From positions 10,378,501-10,442,500 of the forward strand of contig JABWDB010000008.1 in assembly GCA_019614645.1 (NCBI GenBank): a stretch of DNA of 64,000 bases. The letters are read 5' to 3'. Both the position numbers and the translations under genes were made by a program. Below the pieces are notes generated by a model that searched no databases, had not been told where the DNA came from, and saw only the letters and a list, made by a program, of their open reading frames with translations. Shown here piece after piece: positions 49,618 through 60,600 of this stretch; the first letter of the stretch is position 1; every line of letters starts with the position of its first letter. Source of the stretch: Stratiolaelaps scimitus. Lineage: Eukaryota > Arthropoda > Arachnida > Mesostigmata > Laelapidae.

Positions 49618-52600
49618 GCTGCTGCTGCTGTCTCCGTGCCACCCGCTGCCTGTTGCTGGTATTGGCAACGGCAAGCAGCAGCGTATGGTTTGTCCCTTTC
49701 GGCTCTCGTCGGCAGCAGCGGCGGCGGCGGCACTTAGTGGCCGTGTGCTGTTCTAGTAGTACTTGTAGTAGTGATCGCGGTGGCGGCTGGCGCGCGCTAT
49801 GCTGCACTATGTTGGCCCTCTGGCACGCTCCTCCTTCTCGACGCTGCGGCGGCGGCGGCTGCGGCTGCGGCCGTCACAGCCGTCGTCGTCGTCGTCGTCA
49901 AAGGTGGAGACGTCTCCTCCTCGAACGCCACTACCACAAACAACCACTACGTCGGCCGACAACGACAGCACTCGACGACTCTCGACTCGATACCAGCCAC
50001 GCTGCCAGCACCACTCGATGGTGGCTAGCCTGGCCCAGTGAGTTGCTCAGCGGCTCGACGACCACCACCACCAGCGAGCACACGACAACGACGCTCGCCG
50101 GCAGCTCCGCTCATTCGTTCAGTCACACAACAACAACGGCAACAACAACGCCGGAGGTGGGGCTGTCAATGTGGCAGACAGATGGAGTCGCTGAGGCGGC
50201 GGCGGCGGCGGCAGCAGCAGCAGCAGCACTGGAAGCTACCACGATACTGTTCGTATCTTGGGGGGCTGGCAGAGACGGTTCGTTACGTGTGTAGCGAATC
50301 GATCTCATCAGCAGTGAACGTAAAAAACGACCATTACACAGCGACAGGGCGATGTAGCCGCGCCGTACGAGCCGCTCCGGAACACGGGCTGGATGGAGAG
50401 CGACGGAGAGTCCTTGCTACCGAAGTCGCGCGACCATCACCAGCAGCGGCCGCTGCTGCAGAATCCGCTACAGTTGGACGACGCGTTTGCCGTTGATGAT
50501 GGGGCTGCTAATGTGAGAACTCGTGTAGGGGCTGCCTGCGGCGATTGTTGTTATCCTTTTTATCGTCGGTGTTGTTGTTGTTGTTGTTCCTCTTCTTCTT
50601 CGTCTGATAGCAACACACGCTGATCACGTGCTGATAACGGCGACGACAATAACGTGATTGATGCCGATTGTGATGATCTATTGCGATATTCGCCGACGAG
50701 ATACGTTGTCTGTGCCTGTTGTTGCTGGTGTCAAATGTATTGTTACTGCCAGCAGTATTCTCGCTGCTGTATCCAATGTCATCCACGACCATGACCGCGC
50801 GGCGGCTCTGCCTCTGAGTGTTGTGTCGCCGAGGCGGGAGCCGCAAGATCATAATATCTATGATTCGAGTAGCACACGACCCGACCCCGTTCTTCACGGG
50901 GACATCAATATGTGACGCGGGACAATGACGATACTCGGGGACGATACCTGGCTATCGACTTCAATCACACGGAGCTCGCCGCAGTATGCAACGAACTCTT
51001 GTATAGCGAGATATCAGTGAGCCAGTGAGCGTTGCTTCGTCCTCGTCTTGTTTCCCAGTGACGCAGGGGACACGCACTCGACACTGCTGCTGTTACTGCT
51101 ATCATTGAGCGACGACAACACACCACGCTTGGATTCTCTCTCTCTCTCTCGCCCGCTCGCAGCAATAATGTAACAGTACGTGCCAAACAGTCGGACCGAT
51201 TAAGGTTGTTGTTGTTGCTGTTGCCGCTAATAATGTGTGAAGTGTTGAAGCACACACCATTCACCAGCACAGACGCCACTCACTCTACTGGTAGAGACTT
51301 CTTCTTATTATTATTATTATTAATTACATTAGGTAACAATATCAGCAGCTGGCGACCAACTAATGACAACGTTAGCGGTAATCAGAACTGCTCGCTTCGC
51401 TGACTGTCACAGCCCGATCGGGCATACACAGGTGGGTCGGCGAGTGATTTGCAAGAGAATCGCGCTCCAACGTTGGTCTATTGAACGACGACGGTGTGCA
51501 CTCCTATGTGCGTTTATGCTTGAGCTTAAATGCTCAGCACGAGAAGAAGTCCGATGATAACCAGCCAGCCTGCTCCATTCAGTTTGCAAGACCAGCCAAC
51601 GCACGCCTTGTAAATCGCCCTGGATAGCTAGAATCTGTACACGCACACGGAGAACTGGTGCTGCGGCGGCGGCTGCTGCTGCCAATTACGAATATGGGAC
51701 TCGGCCGTCCGATACGTTCCGCATATACTACAAGTGCATCTATTGCTTGCTGGTACGCTTGTATGTAGCTAGCGACGGCGTGGACCTGCACGGTCATCCA
51801 GTATAATAATGAGAGGGAAAACAGAGAGATAAATATATATATATATATACATACGGCAGCGCCACCCAAACGGCGCTCCCACTTCTGGTGCTCCGAATTG
51901 CTCAGGTAAGACCAGCTGATGCCACTGAAGTTATTGTCGTTGTTACTGTTGCTGATAAGGTTGCAGCGAAGTTCTGCTTGTACGACTGAGCAGATCTTGT
52001 TCCTTTTTTGCTGTTGCTGTTAGCCTCGTTCAGCAGCGAGCACACACTATGACCGCGAAATCGGAACATGCAAGAGCTGTTGCAGCTGTTACAGGAGCTA
52101 CAGAGCACAGCGCCGAGTTGCCTATTGCTCGTTGACGCCCTTGTTGACGGCAGCAACACTGATCGCAGCGTACGGGCGCTGCAGATTTCACGCTGCAGGT
52201 TTCAATTGTGTTGACAATGTCGTCACCGCAACAACAACGACGACCCGAAACTGACACCACACGTCAGTTAGTATTTGTTACTGAGCCACTGTGTGTGAAG
52301 GGTCTCTCGTTGGTGTTCAGTTCACTTCTCGTATAGTGGCCCTTACGTCCGCCAGCATAATCTCAGTTGTTGCTAGCTGTACGATTGCTGTTTTGACCAG
52401 CCGGCCGTCCGGATCTTCATCGTTGTCTCATATAGAGAGATAAGCAGCTCGCGCTTTTCTGCTCCTGTTGTCGCGCTCTACCTGCGGCTAAAGTTGCTTA
52501 CGAATGCTTGCGCCTGCTCTGTCAGTTTTCATTGAAGCACAGTGTGCAAATGAATGTGTTGTTGTTTGTTCCCGCCGTTGGCCACTGCGGCGTCGATTTC

Positions 52601-53700
52601 TTCTGCATCTGTCCTCTCGGTGATGCGGACACACAACGGCAATCGTCGTTGCCGTCTCTGACGGGATTATCCAATATATATATATATTTGTGTGTGTATC
52701 CGATAATAGTAAACGTTTCGGTGGGTCCGCAAGCGCACTTGCACGCACTGCGGCGACTACGACAACAACAACAACAACGACCACAATAACAACAGCAGTA
52801 ACCACAACAGGCTGACGTTTGTACAGGTTACGACGTCTCCATTACGAGGAGGAACAGTTGTTGTTGCTGTCGTCGCGAGCGCAGTAATAGCGTCGTCGTT
52901 GCTGTCGTCGTACGACAGCAGAGCGGCCACCGCAAGCGAAGTGAGAGAGAGAGACGTGGGAAGGCAGCAGGAAAGCGATACGGTGGCCAGATGGGCCAAG
53001 TCGTCGTACTGCGAAATTACCACTCACTGGTTAGCTTCGCTTGCCACTTCTGCCACTGCCGTTGTGCACCTAACCTAATCATGTGCTGGCGAGCACACAA
53101 ACTCGCGCAGCAGTAATAGCAGTAGCACACATAGGACAACACACACTTCAGGCGAAGACGACGACAACAACAACAACAGTCCTCTGTGTTTCTCTCTCTC
53201 TCAATTTCTCTCGGGGCGCACAACAGCTAACGCAGCGCTGTCTGTAGCAGTCGTCGCACATCCACCACGACACTAACACAAGCAGCAGCACGACGACGAC
53301 CACCACCACCAGCACTGCCACACACAATTCATTCTTCGTATCATCATCATCATCATGATCATCATCATAGGCGGCGGCGGCGGCGGCGGTACCACCACCG
53401 TCGACAGCATGATCAGCAACATCACCATCAGTAACTCAGCGCCAACAACTGCGGGTAGCGCCAGTGTGTGCAAGCGATAGCAGCGACGATGGCGGTGGTG
53501 GCAGCAGACCTAAACAGCGCCATCAGCAACCATTGGGCGAGCGCAAAGACCGTGCTACGGACCAGGCCAGATGTACGAGCGAGACGGGCGCGCACACAGT
53601 GGACCGCCCGGATTGATCAGACGTCGCAGCTGGCAAAGATCACAACGGACATTGCTCTCATCATTATCATCATCATCATCACGGTGGTGGTGGTGTAGCA
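49618..53700. repeat. Trinucleotide-repeat-rich block
   Basis: Short runs of CTG/CAG, CGG, GTT/CAA, CAC and CAT/ATC follow each other for about 4 kb, with little unique sequence between. They create open frames in several phases that are rich in Arg, Ser, Gln, Ala, Val or Thr. The pattern is like untranslated first exons or promoters of arthropod regulatory genes, but it may simply be repeat-prone spacer. Confidence 0.6.
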
Positions 53701-54310
53701 ATATTGTCCGGCGCGCGGTGCTCACATCGACTGCTGCAGGGCAATTGGAGGGGAGGGGAATTGAATACTGGCGCCGCGCGCTGTGAGACGTGTTTTTTTT
53801 TGGGAACACGCTTGCGTTACGGCATACATTTGTGCGTAATGTCTATAAAACGTTCAGCGATCGCGTGCTACGAGTGATCGGCGGTGGCAGGCCACTCGGA
53901 TGTAGGTGATTTTTACGAAATTCGTATTGCCCTCGCTGGCGCAGCGGGAAATTTCGAAACTGACTACGATTGGTGAAAATTGATTTCGATTTGAGACCAT
54001 ACCTAGCGTTCGACGAAATCTTGCTCTGCCACAGTATAGTCGAAAAGGGGACACATCAGACTTGGCCTTTAGCAATGAACTTTGAAATATGGAGAGATCC
54101 ACTGTCAGGAAGTGTGCGTTGCAATGGTGCGCATACAGATGTACGAGAAAACATCGATGTTCGATAGGGACAACGGACATAGCTAACAGCATATTTCACT
54201 ATGGCAATATTCCTCGAGGATTCGTTGGTAATTCTCACGTAAAAATTCGACCGGTATCACTCTCTCTCGGGAGATGTGTTAGATGAACTGTTGCTCGTCG
54301 ATTAGGTAGA

Positions 54311-54332
54311 CGCCTATACATCAGTATAGGCG
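54311..54332. repeat. 9-bp perfect hairpin (CGCCTATAC/GTATAGGCG)
   Basis: The two nine-base arms are separated by ATCA. The hairpin lies at the left edge of the GC-rich region before the probable CHD1 start. It might be a regulatory palindrome; no known factor is assigned. Confidence 0.7.
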
Positions 54333-54637
54333 ATGTATCACTCCGCCACAATCCAAGTTTGGCGGGCGCCACTCGCCTGCCAGTATCGGATCTCGTTTGT
54401 GACACGGTCTCCGGCGGAGCGATCCGCTGACTGTGAGGTTGCTGCTATCATCTTGCCTCTTGTTTTGTGGTGCGCTATTGCGGGCCGCAAGAGCCGGCCC
54501 CCCGAGTCCCCGCGGTCGACCAAGTGACCCCGAGGGGCCGTTCAAGACGAAGCACGCGGCCCTCGGCCGAGGCCCCCGCGCCGCAACGCCAGCCACCCGC
54601 CTGCCCACTCGACGGCCGGCCAAGCTGAGCACTAGCC
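54333..54637 (+). promoter_or_regulatory. GC-rich region, probable CHD1 promoter or 5' untranslated exon
   Basis: The stretch is clearly richer in G, C and CpG than its neighbours, especially 54480-54625. It ends at an ATG in a strong initiation context, followed within nine bases by a donor. No TATA box or initiator can be named with confidence. A 103-codon minus-strand frame here is a composition effect. Confidence 0.35.
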
Positions 54638-54646
54638 ATGGCGTTG
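54638..54646 (+). CDS. CHD1: Probable CHD1 coding exon 1 (three codons)
   Basis: ATG GCG TTG lies in the context AGCCATGG (near-ideal for initiation) and is followed at once by a donor GTAGGT. It ends in phase 0, which fits the phase-0 start of the next exon at 56150. That next exon has an in-frame stop just before its acceptor, so its start codon must come from an upstream exon. No protein similarity can support a three-codon exon; the call rests on context, donor and phase. Confidence 0.4.
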
Positions 54647-57600
54647 GTAGGTGCCCCTGAAGATGTCGTGAAATCCGTGAAATTCAGCCCCCAATTAGCC
54701 CCCGGCTAACTACCCCGTCTTTGTGTGTGTTCTCGAATGTGTAAAACAGTCACCGATGACGAGGTCGATGGGTCCACGTGGCTTGCTAACGGTCAACTTG
54801 ATGCTGGCCACAGTCCCGGCAATCTGGCGGTTTAGCTTGGCGCTCCGAAACTAAACGATCTAGACAGCTTTCAACAACTTTTCAACTTTTCCAGACCTCC
54901 AGGGGTCGAGGGGGTCTATTTGCACACAGGAAATAGCCCTGTCCCTTGATGGCACTCTGACGCCTACTGAATATTGACCGCTTTTAACTCGTTTTTTCGC
55001 CACTCCGTAAGTGTTCGAAAACTGTCAGAGCTCATTTTGTAACTTTTCAATGATTTCCGAACTCCCCAGGACAACATTTTCACAATTTACGCACTTTAGG
55101 CTTAGAGTGGCAATTGTATTTTCCCTCTGAATATGTGCCTTTAGGCCAATGGAACAGACTGATTCCCGAAGCATCTGGGCAACCCAGCAATGAAGCCAGC
55201 CGACCAGCTGATGTCGGAGACAGTCCTCCTGTCACCTAAGTCTATTCGGATGCTAGCTAATAGCCAACGTAACCCCTCTAGCAAGGTGACCACGACGCAG
55301 ATCAAAGTGTGATCGTTGTGTGTTTTGCAACTTGCCTTTGCCTGTCCGTGGTGCAAACGCGTACGTACCCAGCCGGCTAACAACAGCCGCTGCTGCTTGC
55401 TGTGCCAGCCGGCTCTATTCCCCGCCTGTCGATGGGGTTCACATCAAAACAACAGGTTCACCGGAGCACGATTTCGACAGCCGGCGAGAAAAGTGCACAC
55501 AACTCGACTATGGTCTTCATTCGACATTGTCGAATGTTCGTCCAGCCCAATAGAGTGCAGTGTATTTCGAATAGCCACGTGCGTTTGTTGCCGAGAGAGG
55601 CCCAACCACCCGGCTATAGTGTGCTTCCATGGCCATGTGCTTCTGACGGATAGAATAGTTCGCGCGGCTTGACGGTGGGAGACCTCCCGGCAGCGATGAC
55701 CGACGACCCAACAGCCTGCGTTGTCCCGTACTCCTGTCCGGGAAGCAGGTCAATGGGTAACGATACCCCACGCTTGAGGTCAATGTAATTATTGTCCTAC
55801 CCAATCAGATCAAGCACATCCTCCCACACCCCTGCTGAATGGAACACGCGGGATTGCTCCCAGCTCATCCGTGGATCCCCCCAAGTATACGCCGCATGGA
55901 CGTGTTCATGTCTACGGCCCAGAACCTGAGCACTGACGTGCGTCAAGTTGATGGTACAACCGTTCACCACCCCACTTCCCTAGCAAACGATTATATCGTC
56001 TTCTACGTTCACTCGTGATCGAATATTGATGATTTCTCACTGTGTTTTGTTCTTGTTTGCTTGCTTGTTTTTGGTGTTCCGCATCGTGTCGTTCTGCCAC
56101 GGCCGTTACCATCATCCGATTGATGTTGGCGATCATCGACATGCTTTAGCATGATGAACATGACAGCGACAATAGTTCGAGCTCCGCGGGCGATTCGTCA
56201 GATTCGTCTGGATCCGAGGATAATGGATCAACGTCAGCTCACAATGAGAGCCATGATACGCCCGAGGGGACACAACTGGACACCTCAGCGACCACCCCCA
56301 ACGCAATCGAGAATCACCAGGTTGACGACAACAATGATAACAGGTAACAACATTAAAACTGACAACTGACTTTACCTGGTGTTTGTGAATTGTGTTTGTT
56401 GAAGGTCTGCTACTGAAGAGATTTGGCAATTGCTGCTGTTCTACCGTATTGTTTCTTAGCTAGTTTTTAGTGAAATCAATGCAATACCGCTGAGTACTTT
56501 CGGCTTGACTTGTGATTATATTCGAGACACAGTGAGGACCTCTGAGATTCATTAAGGTCCGAGAGAAATGTTGGAAAAGCGTACCGAATACGACCGCGGT
56601 ACATGCTGTCTCGGGCAGAGTAGTTACAGCAGAGTTTGTCACACGATACACCCGTTTGTTTACACTCGTAATCGTCGCGGTGAGACGTTGTCATGAAGTG
56701 TTATGCGGTACACCGTTATAGAATATGATGCAAATAATGTACACTGTGTGAAAGGCCGTTGTATGAATGCTTCGGGATGAATGTTCGGTATGATTCGAGT
56801 TGTTTAAAACACGAACGGATTCGCTGTATAGATCAGGTTCGGATAAATGTAGATAAATAAATCCCGTAAAGATGAATGCATGATGAACTCACCTATGACC
56901 CCCGCTCTCTCTCTCTAACTGTTGAATGTACGTTTCTGATTTGTGTTCGTCACATCAACAACGCCAGTGATTCGAGTGACTCAGATAGTGATCAGAGTTC
57001 GCAGGGAGCTCATTCGGTCACTTCATCGGATAGCGAACCTGATGCCCCCGCTATCAGTGCGCCCCCAAAGAAAACCTCCGCCGTAAGTAACTTATCGTAT
57101 TGCTGCAACTAAACAATATCTGATATCACTGCGAATATTATGTGTTTATGACATGAATGCATGGTTCTGTATGCATGTGTACGTATGTGATTGTACATGC
57201 TGATATCGGCAAGATAGTCGACGTCCGGTCGGCTGATTCTCTCTCTGTTTAGCTGTTGCGGTTTTTGAACAAGCAGTTAGTGTTTACATTTTTTTGCTGG
57301 ACATACACTCTGCGCAATGGGAAATCCTATCTGCACAACGGGTGCTTATATTTGGCCGCGAGCGAAGGATACTCGGACACAGGGGTAATGAATTGATTCC
57401 CATTCTAAAAAGTGTAGGAACGCAGGCAGTCGTCAACTGAAATAAAAATCCTTCATAGTGTAATCGTTGTTTATTATTGAGCCAGCTTAGTATTATAATA
57501 ATAATAATAATAATTTAAACCAAATCACCTGCTGATATTGTATTGGTTAGTTTCATCTCTACGGTCTAGCTTGTTTTTGGTTGGGCGATTAATTTAATAT

Positions 57601-60600
57601 CATTAACTTAGTCCATTTATCCATCATCATGTCACCTGACACCTCTCTCTGTCTGGTGACCTTTTGTCTAATTGGGAGAGTTGTTGTCACTTTCGAAAGA
57701 AGTTGTCCAAATAATCCAATACATATCAGCAGATCAGATTATCATAAATAGATTCATCGATCGAGAGTTAACCGACGTGGATCCATATGGTGTCCTGCTA
57801 AAAATAAATGTCTTCTCTCATATTTACCCTAGTCTGGCGTGCCACGTCAGTGAACAACTTAACTACGATTCTGGGTCGAGGGTACAAAACGCAACATCGG
57901 TGATTACAGTTAGTCGGCGATCGCTGACGACTATGCAGCTTTGGAGGTATAAAAGCAATTGTTACATTTTACAGCAAAGTTTAAAAAAAGCATTCAATGT
58001 TGCAGCGAGCCGCACCCAACCGGCGAAGCGACAAACCATGGGAAGAAGATCCGGATATGTATGGAGTGCGGCGGTCCGGCAGAGCGAAACCTGTCACCAA
58101 GCGATTTGTACGTCCTTGTATCATCACCCTGTATAGTTACGGCGATCTCAGTCGAAGGTCGACATTGCAAATATAATAGAAATAATAGTTATCCCCGTCA
58201 CTGGTGGTAATTCATTCTAATGGGTATTAATCAAACCTAAAGGTTTTCGGGCTGACTCTCAACCAAACCTGGAATAGCCAAACCTTCCCGTGACTTATGC
58301 TAACCATCAAAAGCTAGACAATTATAATTGAAACCAGCATGCGTTCTGCGATTTCCAGACCGTTGAAGTGAAATCGGCAAGTAACAATAGCAGGAAGTCT
58401 CAGCCCCGAAAGTAAGTTATCCGACAGAAAAAGAACTCGTTCACACAACCTAGATAATTGTATCCCGCCTGTGTTCTCCATGATATTATACATTATATTA
58501 TGTAATACATACATACGTACATATCATAATGAATCATGGTCTTGCTGACACTCAAACGAGCTACTGAATAGCTTCTGACGTTGAAGAATAAACTGCCTCA
58601 TCTGTGGTTCATCTCCGAAAGGCATATGGCAGTAACTCCTAATTTGCGGAGTAATTTATATAACACTGTTTCGTTTTGTCTCCTTTTTTGTCAGCCAAAG
58701 AAAAATGTGGTAAGGATTTACAACAACAATAACAACAATTTTGTATTCGCTAACTACTGCTGCTAACATCAATACTAGTAACAGTGTTTATGATAATATC
58801 AATTATAATACAAGCGTCGATCCAACGCGGAAGATCATCAGGTATCAATGTAGATGGCCAGGTATAGATGGGTCAGTCAGCTCAGGATCATCCTTATCAT
58901 TGGCTCGTTAATCATAACGATGATAGTTCGCTCACTCACAAAGCCCAATCAAGGTAGGTTTATGTATAATATTCGCCTGTATTCATATATATGCGTGCGT
59001 TTGTGCGTGTTTAGGGAGCGCGGTTGGAGTGAAGATAGCGATAGTGACGCTTCGGAGAGACCCGCCCCAAAGCGGCGTCGGAAGGCCCCGGTGGTCGCCT
59101 CGCCGTCGTCTGACGATGACGGCTACTCGGAGGACGAAGTGGTCCAGCGGGCATCGGCACGTCGCGGCACCCGGCAACGCGTGTCCTACAAGGAGGCGCG
59201 TGAGGAAGAAACGGACGAAGATGATCTCATGTCCGTTGACGGCGAGGACACGAACAACGGCCTGGTCGAGGAGGACAATGCCGAGGCGGTCGAGAAGGTG
59301 CTAGACAAGAGGATGGGCGTTAAAGGAGCCACCGGGTCAGCAACGACAATATACGCCGTTGAGAAGAATGGCGATCCCAACCGGACGGCGAACCAGAAGG
59401 GAGTCGAGCTCGAACAGCAGTTTCTTATCAAGTGGAAAAACTGGTCACACCTACATAATACCTGGGAGACCATGGAAACTCTACAAAACCAAGGCGTGAA
59501 AGGTCTCAAACGGGTCGAGAACTTCCTCAAAAAAGAGGAAGAACTTCAAGCTTGGTAAGTGGTTCGTCGGGATCAAGTGGAGTAGTTCTGTTATTAACAA
59601 AGGATCACGCTTGCATATATATATATATATATATATATGTGTGTTTGCGTTTAATACTATTATCGCTGGCATACATTCATTTGTGCTTGTCATTTTTTTG
59701 TTTCTTTTTTGTCCGGCCGTTGCATCCGGCAGGAAAGACAGCGCAACACCTGAGGAGATCGAGTACTTCGACTGCCAGCAAGAGATGTCCGAGGAGCTGT
59801 ACATTCGTCACCAAGTGGTGGAGCGGATCATATGTGAGTTGCCTGCCGGGGCTGATCATCCCGATCCCGTGACAGAGTACCACAACTCACTACATCGCCT
59901 AAGTCAAGGTATCAACCACGACGTGCCGACCCCTGGCCATGTGTCTAGCCTCATCTGTGGGCTAGAATGAATGAGAGAATTCGACAGACATTTCATCAGA
60001 TCGGCCTATATCAGCTCTTCTTTTTCGCCTCATACTCTACCTCACGTTCTTCGTTTGCCCACCATCCATCTGTGCACGCTGTTTTCGTCCTGGGCTGTTT
60101 GTTCTCGCTTTTCGATTTGTTGCTGTTGGCTTGCATTGCACGAGCGCAGCTATGCGTCCTCTGTATCTGTCGTCCGCCGCGAGTAGGGGCGATGCCTGCG
60201 GCTCATCGTTCTCCGTACACGCCTGTAACAGAGCATGTTGTCTTGGAATGTCTGCCATTGCTTGGGCTATTCGTTGGACTGTAAAGTCGGCAATATTTAT
60301 TCGCGTATTTAGGTAGAGGATCATCTCGTCGATTATATTTAGCGTACCTGCTTGTGATACATGTCACAACGTTGCACGCATGGTTACCGACAGGATTATA
60401 TACCGGGATTGATATCGTTGGGCTGTGGTCGGATTCAAAAGTTTCCTATTGTTTGTATCCGTGCTCGTTAATTGGACGAGGCCCAGGGACGGACCTTCGT
60501 AATTGCTAACTCTTCGATTTTGGGAACTTATTTTAATGTCGACGAGTGCCGCCGTCTTGAGCTGAGAGATAGACACTGCAAGGAATCCATGCAAACGATC

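Larger units (their letters stand above)
47214..54637. other. Intergenic region between the divergent CRTC and CHD1 start codons
   Basis: This 7.4 kb should hold both 5' untranslated regions and promoters. A TA run (47239-47256) and a TAT run (47261-47280) lie just upstream of the CRTC ATG. From about 47.8 to 53.7 kb it is dense in CTG, CAA, CGG, CAC and CAT trinucleotide runs, for example 49618-49630, 49846-49906, 50196-50226, 52757-52790, 53298-53312 and 53337-53390. Several long overlapping frames (48929-49609, 49653-50294, 50038-50496, all plus) are low-complexity and unrecognised. No conserved gene was identified. Confidence 0.7.
58108..59014 (+). other. CHD1 intron region (may contain one or two small exons)
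   Basis: This stretch holds a possible 15-base microexon (58695-58709) and a degraded copy of the dispersed repeat (58242-58270). There is also an alternative small exon candidate after GTCAGCTCAG (about 58888-58960) that would end in phase 2 before GTAGGT. Otherwise it is AT-rich and featureless. Confidence 0.6.

Noticed and set aside
49653..50294. Plus-strand open frame of 213 codons in the repeat block
   Set aside because: Made of trinucleotide repeats that keep several overlapping frames open at once. No recognisable protein features.
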